Program-made: the position numbers and the translations under genes
Shown: positions 14,928-23,340 of the stretch, one piece after another
How positions within the stretch are numbered: position 1 is the stretch's first letter
Layout of the letters: each line of letters opens with the position of its first letter
Notes under the pieces: generated by a model
Told to the model about the DNA's origin: nothing
What the model saw: only the letters and a program-made list of their open reading frames with translations
Database searches by the model: none
Origin: Myxococcales bacterium
GTDB lineage: Bacteria; Myxococcota_A; Bradymonadia; UBA7976; UBA1532
Assembly (NCBI GenBank): GCA_009692505.1
Contig: SHZC01000033.1
Coordinates: 1 to 33,804, forward strand
DNA: 33,804 nucleotides
Direction: 5' to 3'

Positions 14928-17108
14928 CTATCTCTGGTTTCGGGCCTGGTGGTCAGTCGCGGTCGCTGCGTGGATCTGACGCCGACGTCGGCACACCCCG
15001 CCGAGCGCCAAGAGGGCCGACAAAAACGCGACCATCCGCAACCCCAAGGTGTCGCCCTGAGCGGCGCGACAGGCGCAGTCGGCCACGGGTCGGGCCGCCG
15101 CGGCTGTGGCGGTGGCGGTGGCGGCGTCGTTCGAGCTCGGCTCCGGGCCTTGAGCCAGGTCTTTCGGTGGATCGCTCGACTCCCGCACGTCGAAGGCCAG
15201 GGTCCTGTCTGAGGGGGCCACGCCTCGGTCGCCACCCCTCGCGACATCTCCGAGCGTGTTCGCCGCGTCCATCGCAAGGGGCGTGTCCATCCGCGCATCC
15301 TCTGGCGGTGGCGGTCGTGCCGCATCCTCTGGCGGTGGCGGTCGTGCCGCATCGGGGCAGATCGCGGGGCGCGCTTGTAGATCCGCAAACCCTTCGCAGG
15401 GCGGAAGCGCGAGGTGGTCCGACCAGCGAAGCGCGTGCTCTCTGAGCCCCGCCTCGTTGAAGTGTACGGCGTCGTAGCGCCAGGGCGGCCCGAGCAGATC
15501 GTCGGTCGTCGGTCCCTCCTGCACCGACGGATCCGCGTCAATCGTACGCTGCTGTCCGGCGACGACGGCGTCGATCGCGGCCTGCGGTGTGTCGGGCAAG
15601 TAGCCTACGCGGGCGACGATCCACGGCAGGTCCCAGCCCGCGTCGGCGCGAGACTGTCGAATGAGCGTGTCGAGTCTCGCCGAATACACATCGGTTGACG
15701 TGCCCGCCCGCGCATCAGACTCGCCCTGATGCCACAACACGGCGCGGGCCCCTTGCACCCCCACCACGCCGAGCGCCCACGTCAGTCGAAGATAGAGCGC
15801 GTCGGCGGCGCCGGGCTGCCATTGCGCCACGCTCGTGCCCCCCACGGCGACCGACACAAACCCGATCGGCACGTCGAAGCGGGCAGCGAGCAAGTCACCA
15901 AGCGCGCTCCAAGGCGAGCCGCCGCCGCCCGACGCCACCGGCTGCGGATCGGCAGCATGCTGCCAACCATTCAGTCCCCGCGCGCTCACGCGAGCATCTA
16001 AGGGTACGATCGGCGTTTGCCCATGGTTCGCGGCGTTGGACTGCCCGGCCGTGATGAAGACCTCGCCCACACCGACTGACTCGACCGCGCTCTCTGCCAC
16101 AAGCTCCGCGCCGTCCAGGGCCCGCACCTCGATACGATGCCAGCCCGAAGGCACGGTGAGCGTGCCCTCGAAGTCCACAGCGTCGGGGGCGGCGAAGACC
16201 GGGGTGAACGGGAGGATCTCACCGCCAGGGGCGATCGCGCGGGCCTCGATGCGGTCGGCCGGGCGATGCAGGTGGCCACGAATCGGCACGGAGCCGACGT
16301 CACCGGCCCGGCGCTGGTAAACCGCGCGCGTCATCGGGGCCGTGAGGACCATGCCGAGGTCTGCCGGCACCGGACCGGGTACGACATACACGTCGAGGCG
16401 GCGCGTGAGGTAGCGGCCGGCGTTGCCCAGAAAGGTCCAGTCGCTTTGCAGGCCGTTGGGACCGACCTCAAGGCAGTTCCCGATGCCGAGATCGAAGGGC
16501 GCGCCGCCTGTACCCCAGCGGTTCAACGCGAAGAGGACCTCGCCACCCGCAGGAGACAGGAGATGAATCTGCATGCTGCCGTAGCCGCCGTCCGGCACGG
16601 GTGCGTCTCCGAAATCGTAGAACTGAGCGCTTGCCCCGGGTACGCCGGCTCCATTGGCGGGCAGGTAGTTCGTGGGCCAGAACTCCAGCCAGCCGCGCAG
16701 GGCGTCGCCGGTCGTCACGCCCGCGACGTTCGTGCGCACTTTGAGCTCGGAGACAGCGCGCTGCCACGTCACGCCCGCAGGTAACGCCGGTACTCCGAGC
16801 GTCGCGGCGTCGTCGGTGAAGGCGCGCAGGGAGACGTAAATCCAGGCGCGTTGACCGAGCGCGTCCTCGGTCTGCACGTGGTAGGCGACCCGCGAAAAAT
16901 CGCGTGCGCCGGCAGCCCGGTCCACGGCGTAGGGAACGCCCGCAGCGTTGAAGGCCCCCGTGACGGGGATGTCCAAGCGGTACACGAGCTCGTGATCGAC
17001 GGCCTCAGGGACGTCGGCGAGGAGCTCCACCGGCGCGCTGTGGGCGGTAGCGATGCCCCACAGCACGAAGCTGATGGCGGCCAGAATCAGGTGCCGCAGC
17101 TTGATCAT
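14928..17108 (-). CDS. Sialate O-acetylesterase-like (SASA/SGNH) protein with MYXO-CTERM-like tail
   Basis: A 726-residue exported protein. The signal peptide is at 1-24 (ending A-H-S-A). A beta-rich N-terminal region (about 25-350) precedes the SGNH esterase domain: G-Q-S-N (nucleophile Ser), V-A-V-G-G-T-S (oxyanion Gly), W-H-Q-G-E-S-D, and Y-D-A-V-H-F-N-E-A-G with the catalytic Asp/His. A Pro/Asp/Ala-rich linker follows, including a twice-repeated PPPPEDAAR unit. The C-terminus has D-C-A-C-R-A, a hydrophobic helix and R-R-R-R, a layout like MYXO-CTERM sorting tails. It differs from most in carrying about 17 more residues after the Arg run. The enzyme probably removes acetyl groups from glycans at the cell surface. 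Confidence 0.85.
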   Translation of the reverse strand: MIKLRHLILAAISFVLWGIATAHSAPVELLADVPEAVDHELVYRLDIPVTGAFNAAGVPYAVDRAAGARDFSRVAYHVQTEDALGQRAWIYVSLRAFTDDAATLGVPALPAGVTWQRAVSELKVRTNVAGVTTGDALRGWLEFWPTNYLPANGAGVPGASAQFYDFGDAPVPDGGYGSMQIHLLSPAGGEVLFALNRWGTGGAPFDLGIGNCLEVGPNGLQSDWTFLGNAGRYLTRRLDVYVVPGPVPADLGMVLTAPMTRAVYQRRAGDVGSVPIRGHLHRPADRIEARAIAPGGEILPFTPVFAAPDAVDFEGTLTVPSGWHRIEVRALDGAELVAESAVESVGVGEVFITAGQSNAANHGQTPIVPLDARVSARGLNGWQHAADPQPVASGGGGSPWSALGDLLAARFDVPIGFVSVAVGGTSVAQWQPGAADALYLRLTWALGVVGVQGARAVLWHQGESDARAGTSTDVYSARLDTLIRQSRADAGWDLPWIVARVGYLPDTPQAAIDAVVAGQQRTIDADPSVQEGPTTDDLLGPPWRYDAVHFNEAGLREHALRWSDHLALPPCEGFADLQARPAICPDAARPPPPEDAARPPPPEDARMDTPLAMDAANTLGDVARGGDRGVAPSDRTLAFDVRESSDPPKDLAQGPEPSSNDAATATATAAAARPVADCACRAAQGDTLGLRMVAFLSALLALGGVCRRRRQIHAATATDHQARNQR
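15295..15348. repeat. Two perfect tandem 27-bp units inside the esterase gene
   Basis: The 27-bp unit occurs at 15295-15321 and again, identically, at 15322-15348, with the first five bases repeated once more after it. On the coding (minus) strand each unit gives the nine residues PPPPEDAAR up to a phase shift, in the linker between the esterase domain and the C-terminal sorting tail. Perfect identity points to recent slippage, so the copy number may vary between strains. Confidence 0.9.
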
Positions 17109-17157
17109 GGCGACGAGCGTGGCTCACCTCCCCCAAGCGATGCAACCGGCCGCCCGC

Positions 17158-17427
17158 TTAGCGGTCGCCTTTGCTCTGCCGGAAGCTTGTGGGGCCGTGC
17201 CCTCGGCCGCCTGCCCCGGGCAGAATGCTCTGGCCGCTGCCGTTGGTGCTGCTGGCTTTGCCGCCATCCATCTCGAGCTGGCCGGCCTCGATGAGCTTGA
17301 GAATCGGCCCATGGCCCGCCGCCTCGACGCGGATCTGGCCCGACATCCCCGGTCCGAGTCTCAGGATCTTGTTCCCGGGAAGGGGCACCTGAAGCGGCGC
17401 GCGGGTCTTGTTCGTCACGGTCTTCAT
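17158..17427 (-). CDS. Small conserved hypothetical protein
   Basis: An 89-residue protein starting M-K-T-V-T-N-K-T at 17427. The first 55 residues look like a compact beta-rich domain (L-Q-V-P-L-P-G-N-K-I-L-R-L-G-P-G, then G-P-I-L-K-L-I-E-A-G). The rest is Gly/Ser-rich and probably disordered. It has no signal peptide and no cysteines. It begins nine bases after the stop of the 43-residue basic protein on the same strand, so the two probably form one unit. I do not recognise a named family, although similar short beta proteins are common near structural genes of mobile elements. The function is unknown. Confidence 0.55.
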   Translation of the reverse strand: MKTVTNKTRAPLQVPLPGNKILRLGPGMSGQIRVEAAGHGPILKLIEAGQLEMDGGKASSTNGSGQSILPGAGGRGHGPTSFRQSKGDR

Positions 17428-17436
17428 GGAGGGCGC

Positions 17437-17568
17437 CTACTTTCCCTTCTTCACCGATCCCGCAGGTTCGTGCGTCAACTTCTTCTTGGCAGCCGCCGCC
17501 TTGTCGTTCTTGTTGGCGTCGTGCTGGCCCTTGGCCTTGTCCTTTGCTTTCGGGGACTTGTCACCCAT
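17437..17568 (-). CDS. Very small, Lys-rich protein
   Basis: A 43-residue protein beginning M-G-D-K-S-P-K-A-K-D-K at 17568. A clear AAGGAG ribosome-binding site lies six bases upstream (17575-17580), which supports this start rather than the longer open frame that reaches 17757. The composition is dominated by Lys, Ala, Asp and Asn, without hydrophobic residues, so the protein is likely disordered and may bind nucleic acid or acidic partners. Short proteins opening M-G-D-K-S-P-K recur in environmental bacteria as I recall, but have no assigned function. It sits just ahead of the 89-residue gene. Confidence 0.7.
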   Translation of the reverse strand: MGDKSPKAKDKAKGQHDANKNDKAAAAKKKLTHEPAGSVKKGK

Positions 17569-17624
17569 GGTCGACTCCTTCGTGTGTATCGGGCGCGAGG
17601 CGCGCTTGTCGGTAAACGTACCAC

Positions 17625-18449
17625 TCAAGGCGATTCGGGCACCAGACAGGCGTGCGCCAAGGCCCACAGCCGCGCCTTGTCGGAGGCCACCTGAGCGTGC
17701 ACGAACCGCTGCCCGTCGAGCAACGCGCGCCGCACGAGCCCGTCGTCTTCCAGCCAAGGTCCGATCATCTCGACCCCGGGCACCTCGCCCCCTGGCCCCC
17801 GCCCGGCGACGTCGAGCGCGCGGCGCAGGTGCTCGGCGAGGACGTCCTCGAGGCGCCCGAAGACGCGCCGATGTAGACCGTCGACCGCAGGCGAGGTGCT
17901 CACGAAGATCAGCTCGTCGAGGTCGACTAGGGCCGCGGCCCGCGGTCCCATCGCGGCGAGGGTCGGAGCCACTTGGCGGCGCAGGTCCCTCAGGCCGAAT
18001 CGAGCCCGCTTTGAGTGCGTCTCGAGAAAGTCGTCGAAGGGCGCCCAGAGCGCGCGCGCGGCCAACTTGACGACCCGTTTGGAGCGGGCCTCAAGGGCGC
18101 CGGTCTGCTGAAGAAGGAGGTGAAGTCTCGCGGCGTTGGGCAGGCGATAGCGGGGCCGGTGGGCGTGCTCGAAGGCGTCGTCAAGGCGGGCCTCGATGCC
18201 CCGGATCTCCTCGGTGATTCGGACCCGCACGGCCGCGGCCTCGTGCTCACGATGGAGGGGCGCGCCGCCTTCGGCTTGAGTGACCTCGGCCCTCGCGGAG
18301 AGGTGCTCTCCAAGAGCGACCCCGGCGCGAAGGTCAAGCAGCGCGGCGAGCAGGCCCGCGGCGTCGAGCGGATCGGTGGGCGCGACCGAGAGGAGCGGCG
18401 AGACGGCGACCGTGATTGGTCCGGCGGGCAGGAGGGGGAGCTGGGCCAT
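17625..18449 (-). CDS. DUF3348-like protein
   Basis: A 274-residue soluble, helix-rich protein. It starts M-A-Q-L-P-L-L-P-A-G-P at 18449; the open frame upstream to 18608 is read-through of the beta-propeller gene in another phase. The mid-region has A-A-A-V-R-V-R-I-T-E-E-I. The C-terminal half shows R-D-L-R-R-Q-V-A-P-T-L-A-A-M-G-P-R-A-A, then L-V-D-L-D-E-L and H-R-R-V-F-G-R-L, the spacing I recall for DUF3348. Such proteins normally lie beside DUF802, OmpA-domain and DUF2894 genes, and those three are at 10428-13995, 3.6 kb further along the same strand. The assignment rests on weak sequence similarity plus this context. It follows the beta-propeller gene after only 13 bp. Confidence 0.6.
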   Translation of the reverse strand: MAQLPLLPAGPITVAVSPLLSVAPTDPLDAAGLLAALLDLRAGVALGEHLSARAEVTQAEGGAPLHREHEAAAVRVRITEEIRGIEARLDDAFEHAHRPRYRLPNAARLHLLLQQTGALEARSKRVVKLAARALWAPFDDFLETHSKRARFGLRDLRRQVAPTLAAMGPRAAALVDLDELIFVSTSPAVDGLHRRVFGRLEDVLAEHLRRALDVAGRGPGGEVPGVEMIGPWLEDDGLVRRALLDGQRFVHAQVASDKARLWALAHACLVPESP

Positions 18450-18462
18450 AGATGCGGGGCTG

Positions 18463-20760
18463 TTACTGCGGCGCGTCTTCGCTCGGCGCGGGCTCGGTGG
18501 GCTTCCCTTCGCGGTCAATCCCGGTCGGCCCACCTTCGATGAAGCCACCACCTCCGCCCCCGGACGGCGCGGGATCACTCGGGAAGACCGCGTGGGCGCG
18601 CTCCTCAAGGGCCTCCATGCCGCTGGCGATGATGCCGACGGTGGACACCGAGTAGATGCCGTCGCCGATGATCACGCTGCGCTCGACGTGGGGGTAGTCG
18701 TCGCCGGGCACAAGGTCGTCGTGGCTGATCAAGCCGAGCTCGGCGATGCCGTCGTCGGTGTCCACGCGCAGGACCTGCAGCCCATCGACCTGACCGGCCT
18801 CGCTATAGGCGTTGATGGGCAAGAGCAAGCGGTCACCCCAGAGCGTCAGCGCGTGATAGTTATAGTTCGCGTCGCTGTAGGCCCCGCCAATCTCCAAGCT
18901 GTGGGCGAGCTCGGGTGAGGCGAAGTTCGAGATGTCGAAGATGGAGACCTGAAGGCCCGACTGAATGCCCTGCTCATCCGCCGCGACGCCCACCCCGAGC
19001 AGGTGTGACTCGTCGAGGACCTGCAGATACGTCGAGTAGCCGGTGACCGAGAGCTCGCCGACGACCTCCGGGGCCGACGGGGTCGAGAGGTCAATGGTGA
19101 ACAACGGATCCTTCTGCTCGAAGGTCACGACGAAGCCATGGTCGCCCTCGAAGCGCACGGCGAAGATGTCCTCACCGGGGGCCAAGGGGCTCGTGCGGCC
19201 CGAGACTTCGAGTCCGTCGTCGAGCACGAAGACCCTCGTCTCGTTCGTCTCGATCGTGCCTTCGCCCATCGGGTGCTCGGTCGTCGCCACGCGGAGGTGG
19301 CCCTCGTGCAGGTCGAAGCTGAAGGCGTTGAGGGGTCGACCGTGAACGCGGCCGCTCGCCTCGTAGACCGCCGGCAGACCATCACCCGGCAGCGCCAAGC
19401 GGTGAAGCTGGGTGGCCTCACGATTGTCGATGACCTCGCCGTCCGCGCTCTCCTCGGCCACCTGCGCCATGGGCACCTCGTCCGTCGGCTCGGACGGAGG
19501 CGACTCGGCGTCCGCATCGGCGGGCTCAGGCTGCCGGCCTGGCTCGACGACGCCAATCCCGACCACCACATCGACGCCCCCGGCGAAGAAGACGTCGCGC
19601 CAGTTCGCCGTCGCGATGAAGAGCGCGTCACCCGTGGCGTAGATCCCCTGCGTGCTCGTCACGACGCCCGGGTCGTTCATGACGCGGTCGGGGTTTCGGA
19701 GGTCAATCGACAAAATGACGGTCGTCTCCGAGCCGGACCGCTCGCCCGGTCGACTCACGTTCTCACAGGCCACGGTGCGTGAGGTGCCAATGACCTCGCC
19801 CGCACGCGTCCTGGACTGAGGCAGCCAGTCGTCAATCCGGGTCTCGCGAATCGCCGCCGTCAGGAGCGCCAGGTAGTCGACCGGTTCACCCGAGTCGTCG
19901 GCGATCTCGCGGGAGAGGGGCGACGCCGCCTCGTCCATGGGTGGCTCAGCGGGGGTCGGCATGGAGGGCTCACGTGCCGAGCCCCCCGACGAGCCGCCCG
20001 AGGACATACCGCCGCCGTCGAAGGGCTCATTGATGCCCCCCTGGGGGAAGTCGACCGGGACCAGGATCGGGTAGTGATGAATCACGATCCGCGCCGTGTG
20101 CCCCGTCAAGCGGGCGTCGATGAGGGTGCCGTCCACGATGGTCTCGCGGAGCAGGCTGGGCGCGGCGCGATTGGAGAGGTCGACGATGCTGAGCACCACT
20201 CGGCTGGCGTACCGCTGGTGCTCCGGCACCTCGAAGCCGACAGGGGCGTCGTAGGCGTTGCCCAGGACGAGGGCGCGGTCGCCGTCGATGAAGAGCGCGT
20301 GGGGATCGCCAGTGAAGGGCAAGGCGCCCACCAGCGAGAGGTCGGCCTTGCCGTAGATGAGCAGTTGCCCGTTTCGAACGACGTAGACGTACTCGCCGTC
20401 GGTCTTGACGAGATCGGGCTCGTCGACGCCGCGCTCCTGCACATTGGTGCCGCTGTGCTCGGCCGCGCCGTTGCTGGCCTCACCGGGCGCCTGGGGCTGG
20501 GCCGTAGGGTCGCTGGTGTCTTCGGCGCCGAAGAGCGGGACCGCGCGGCCGACGCCTTGGCCGGAGTAGCCCATGCGCTCCAGATCGGCGATGGCCTCGC
20601 TCTGGTAATAGGCCAAGAGGGTGTCGCAGTCGTCGAAGGCCCTCAGGCCAATCTCCCGCGTGGAGAAGTCGTGGTCGCGCTTGGCCGTGGGGGTCTCGCG
20701 GCAGGCGCTCGCGGTGAGTCCGATGGCGGCGACGGCGAGGAGTGAGGTCTTGCGATTCAT
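18463..20760 (-). CDS. Beta-propeller domain lipoprotein
   Basis: A 765-residue secreted protein. The signal ends L-T-A-S-A-C with the lipid-accepting Cys at 20. A GGAGA site sits just before ATG 20760. The phrase N-V-Q-E-R-G-V-D-E-P-D-L-V-K-T-D-G begins the propeller and is the recognisable signature of the secreted 'beta-propeller domain' family (PF09826). Repeated blades follow, such as V-V-L-S-I-V-D-L-S, V-T-S-T-Q-G-I-Y-A-T-G-D and S-I-F-D-I-S-N-F-A. Two acidic or Gly/Ser-rich insertions interrupt it (about residues 240-290 and 410-450), and the C-terminus is Gly/Pro-rich. The role is probably binding or structural at the cell surface. No catalytic residues are evident. Confidence 0.85.
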   Translation of the reverse strand: MNRKTSLLAVAAIGLTASACRETPTAKRDHDFSTREIGLRAFDDCDTLLAYYQSEAIADLERMGYSGQGVGRAVPLFGAEDTSDPTAQPQAPGEASNGAAEHSGTNVQERGVDEPDLVKTDGEYVYVVRNGQLLIYGKADLSLVGALPFTGDPHALFIDGDRALVLGNAYDAPVGFEVPEHQRYASRVVLSIVDLSNRAAPSLLRETIVDGTLIDARLTGHTARIVIHHYPILVPVDFPQGGINEPFDGGGMSSGGSSGGSAREPSMPTPAEPPMDEAASPLSREIADDSGEPVDYLALLTAAIRETRIDDWLPQSRTRAGEVIGTSRTVACENVSRPGERSGSETTVILSIDLRNPDRVMNDPGVVTSTQGIYATGDALFIATANWRDVFFAGGVDVVVGIGVVEPGRQPEPADADAESPPSEPTDEVPMAQVAEESADGEVIDNREATQLHRLALPGDGLPAVYEASGRVHGRPLNAFSFDLHEGHLRVATTEHPMGEGTIETNETRVFVLDDGLEVSGRTSPLAPGEDIFAVRFEGDHGFVVTFEQKDPLFTIDLSTPSAPEVVGELSVTGYSTYLQVLDESHLLGVGVAADEQGIQSGLQVSIFDISNFASPELAHSLEIGGAYSDANYNYHALTLWGDRLLLPINAYSEAGQVDGLQVLRVDTDDGIAELGLISHDDLVPGDDYPHVERSVIIGDGIYSVSTVGIIASGMEALEERAHAVFPSDPAPSGGGGGGFIEGGPTGIDREGKPTEPAPSEDAPQ

Positions 20761-20830
20761 GGCGATTCTCCGTTTGAACTTCGATGGCGATCGGTGAATG
20801 AGCAGCGATCGTGCCAACGGATTTGGGCCG

Positions 20831-21298
20831 TTATGCGACGCCGCCGATGCCCAGTCGAACGACCTCCTCGAAGTGCTCCGGGCTTACGGGCTGTACGGAC
20901 AGACGCATGCCGCGCTTCAAGACCGGCATGCCCGCCAGCAGCGGGTTGGCCTTCAAAGATTCGAGGCTAACGACCTCGGAAAACCTGGAGACGAACTTCA
21001 CGTCGACCATCAGCCACCGGGGATCCTCCCGGGACGCAGACGCATCGTGGTACTTGGAGCGCGGGTCCCATTGGGTGGGGTCGGGATAAGCCAAGCGGCA
21101 GACCTCGGCCACACCCGCGACGCCCGTGGGCTCAGCGTTCGAGTGGTAATAGAGGACCTTGTCCCCAAGCTGCATATCGTCCCGCATGAAGTTGCGCGCC
21201 TGGTAGTTTCGAACGCCCTCCCAGGAGGTCTTCTTGTTCTCTTTGAGATCGTCAATGGAGAAGACCTCCGGCTCGCTCTTCATTAGCCAATGGCGCAT
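20831..21298 (-). CDS. EVE-domain protein
   Basis: A 155-residue single-domain protein of the usual EVE length. Its opening H-W-L-M-K-S-E-P-E-V-F and the following W-E-G-V-R-N-Y-Q-A-R-N are the family's signature, and the middle has G-D-K-V-L-Y-Y-H-S-N. Family knowledge: EVE domains share the PUA-like fold of YTH domains and bind modified bases in DNA or RNA, both in human THYN1 and in bacterial restriction contexts. No restriction or modification gene is adjacent, so this copy looks like the stand-alone housekeeping type. It lies 70 bp ahead of the beta-propeller gene on the same strand and is divergent from the peptide importer. Confidence 0.92.
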   Translation of the reverse strand: MRHWLMKSEPEVFSIDDLKENKKTSWEGVRNYQARNFMRDDMQLGDKVLYYHSNAEPTGVAGVAEVCRLAYPDPTQWDPRSKYHDASASREDPRWLMVDVKFVSRFSEVVSLESLKANPLLAGMPVLKRGMRLSVQPVSPEHFEEVVRLGIGGVA

Positions 21299-21309
21299 GC
21301 CGACTCCCG

Positions 21310-21324
21310 TTCAGTTCAGTTCAG
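21310..21324. repeat. Three tandem TTCAG units
   Basis: TTCAG occurs three times in succession, followed by a partial TTC, just upstream of the EVE-domain gene on its minus-strand leader. It is a short slippage-prone pentamer run in the 174-bp divergent region; any effect on expression is unknown. Confidence 0.75.
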
Positions 21325-21406
21325 TTCCGTGACGGCCGCGACGTTTGCGCGTTTTCCGGGGCGCGCGCAATGCGAGACGTCGACTCGCGTTGGTCAAGGC
21401 GGGCCG

Positions 21407-21435
21407 TTGACACTCTCCTTTGCCACGCATACGGT
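21407..21435 (+). promoter_or_regulatory. Probable sigma-70 promoter of the peptide importer operon
   Basis: TTGACA at 21407-21412 is a perfect -35 box. After a 17-bp spacer, TACGGT at 21430-21435 is a weak -10 (matches at the first, second and last positions). It lies 38 bp before the ATG of the binding-protein gene, in the only plus-strand leader of this operon. Confidence 0.5.
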
Positions 21436-21472
21436 CCGCGGCCGGCCGGAGACCCGGCACTGGGGGTGACTT

Positions 21473-23329
21473 ATGTTGATTCGCAAGCTGGCCGTCTTGA
21501 CGACGATCGCGCTCCTCTCCGCCTGTAGTGGCAGCAGCGACTCAGGCAAGAACGGCGCAGGCCCGCCGACCACAGGGCCTGGCGCGGCGTCCGCTGAGCG
21601 ACTGCCGAATCCGCCCTTCGCCGGTGAGACGCCCAAAGGCGCCTTCGTGCCCACGGTGGGCGAGCCCGGCCTCTACGGCGGCACGCTGGTGCATGCCTTG
21701 CCCGGCAACCCCAAGAGCTTCAACCCCATCCTCGCGGGCGAGACCTCCACGACGGAGGTCACGAACGGCCCGCTGTTCTCCGGCTGCTGGGGCTACAACC
21801 AGAGCACGCAGGAGAGCGAGCCGGGGCTCTGCGAGAAGTTCGAGCGCGCCCCAGATGGCCTCGAATACAGCTTCACCCTGCGCGAGGGCCTGCTGTGGTC
21901 CGACGGCGCGCCCCTGACCACCGATGACTTCGAGTTCAGCTACAAGGTGCTGACGGATCCCAAGGTCCCCTGCTCGGTCAAGGACCTCTTCAAGCTCGGC
22001 AAAGACGCGGCCGGCAACGAGACGTTCGCCGTCTTCGAGAAGGTCGATGCGCGCACCTTCAAGTTCAAGCTCACCGCGCCCAACGTCGTCTTCGAGTATG
22101 CGGTCGCCAGCATCTATGTCGTGCCCAAGCACAAGTGGGAGGGGGCATACGCGGCCGGCGAGTTCACCAAGACCATGACCATCCAGACCCCGCCCGCCGA
22201 TCTCGTCACCTCGGGTCCGTTCCGCCTCAAGTCGTTCTCGACGGAGGAGCGCGTCGTCCTCGAGCGCAACCCGCACTACTGGAAGGTCGACAAGGCCGGC
22301 CACCGGCTGCCCTACCTCGATCGCGTCATCTTCCTCATCGTGCCGGACTTGAACGCCTCGCTCGTCAAGTTCCGCAACGGTGAGACGAGCTTCTACGAGG
22401 TCCGCCCGGACGACTTCGATCTCCTCAAGCGGGATGAGAGCCACAGCGACTACGTCATCAAGGAGCTCGGCCCCAACTTCAATACGAACTACCTCATGTT
22501 CAACCTCGATGAGGGCAAGGACAAAGAGGGCAAGCCGTACGTCGATCCCAAGAAGCTGTCCTGGTTCCAGAAGCGGGCCTTCCGCCAGGCCGTCAGCCAC
22601 GCGATCGACCGCGACTCGCTGGTCCGGATCGTCATGGGCGGTCGCGGCCTCCCGCACTATGGCTATACGAGCCCCGCCAACAAGAAGTGGTACTCCGACA
22701 AGGTCAAGACCTACCCCTTCAGCATCGACACGGCGAAGGCGCTCATGACCGCCGCCGGATTCACCTACAAGCCCGATGGGACGCTCTGGGATGGCGACAC
22801 GCGCGTCGGATTCAAGCTGGTGACCAACTCGGAGAACCCCACCCGCATCGCGCTGCTCAACGTGCTCAAGGACGACTTCACGAAGCTGGGCCTCGAGGTG
22901 AACCTTCAGCCCGTGCCCTTCAACGATCTGGTGACCGCCCTCAATGAGTCCCGGAACTTCGAGGCCGTCGTGCTCGGCTGGGCGAGCGGCGTGCCCCCCG
23001 ATCCGGCCCAGATGAAAAACGTGCTGCTCTCGTCGGGCAAGAGCCACAACTGGTACCCGAGCCAGAAGACGCCCGCGACGCCCTGGGAACAGAAGATCGA
23101 CGAGCTCATGCTCAAGAACATGGGTGAGTTTGACAGCCAGAAGCGGACCGAGATCTATCACGAGGTCGAGGCGATCTTCAGCGAGGAGCTGCCCCAGATT
23201 GGCCTGATCGTCGCGCAGGACTTCGTCGCCGGCCGCAAGAACCTGGGCAACTTCATGCCCTCATCGCTGCGTCCCAAGGCGCACTGGAACCTCGATCAGC
23301 TCTTCCTCAAGACCCTCCCCCAGAAGTAA
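21473..23329 (+). CDS. Peptide ABC transporter substrate-binding lipoprotein (SBP_bac_5)
   Basis: A 618-residue OppA/DppA-type protein. Its signal ends L-L-S-A-C with Cys18 as the lipidation site. It has the family's length and landmarks: G-G-T-L-V-H-A-L-P-G-N-P-K-S-F-N-P near the start of the mature protein, Y-S-F-T-L-R-E-G-L-L-W-S-D-G-A-P-L-T-T-D-D-F (the classic family signature region), G-P-F-R-L-K, V-L-E-R-N-P-H-Y-W-K, and F-R-Q-A-V-S-H-A-I-D-R. It binds peptides or similar ligands in the periplasm and hands them to the two permeases encoded next. The start has GGGGG seven bases upstream. It is the first gene of a four-gene operon, with 11 bp to the next start. Confidence 0.93.
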   Translation: MLIRKLAVLTTIALLSACSGSSDSGKNGAGPPTTGPGAASAERLPNPPFAGETPKGAFVPTVGEPGLYGGTLVHALPGNPKSFNPILAGETSTTEVTNGPLFSGCWGYNQSTQESEPGLCEKFERAPDGLEYSFTLREGLLWSDGAPLTTDDFEFSYKVLTDPKVPCSVKDLFKLGKDAAGNETFAVFEKVDARTFKFKLTAPNVVFEYAVASIYVVPKHKWEGAYAAGEFTKTMTIQTPPADLVTSGPFRLKSFSTEERVVLERNPHYWKVDKAGHRLPYLDRVIFLIVPDLNASLVKFRNGETSFYEVRPDDFDLLKRDESHSDYVIKELGPNFNTNYLMFNLDEGKDKEGKPYVDPKKLSWFQKRAFRQAVSHAIDRDSLVRIVMGGRGLPHYGYTSPANKKWYSDKVKTYPFSIDTAKALMTAAGFTYKPDGTLWDGDTRVGFKLVTNSENPTRIALLNVLKDDFTKLGLEVNLQPVPFNDLVTALNESRNFEAVVLGWASGVPPDPAQMKNVLLSSGKSHNWYPSQKTPATPWEQKIDELMLKNMGEFDSQKRTEIYHEVEAIFSEELPQIGLIVAQDFVAGRKNLGNFMPSSLRPKAHWNLDQLFLKTLPQK

Positions 23330-23340
23330 CGGTCGACCCG

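Noticed and set aside
15095..15125. GC-rich short repeats resembling a satellite
   Set aside because: They encode an Ala/Thr run in the esterase linker and are simple low-complexity coding sequence.
20831..21298. EVE-domain gene as part of a modification-dependent restriction system
   Set aside because: No restriction endonuclease, McrBC-type NTPase or modification gene lies next to it; a stand-alone EVE protein is the simpler reading.
21542..23161. A 539-codon minus-strand open frame opposite the peptide-binding protein gene
   Set aside because: The plus strand encodes a clear lipoprotein of the SBP_bac_5 family; the antisense product is an Arg/Glu/Val-rich shadow.
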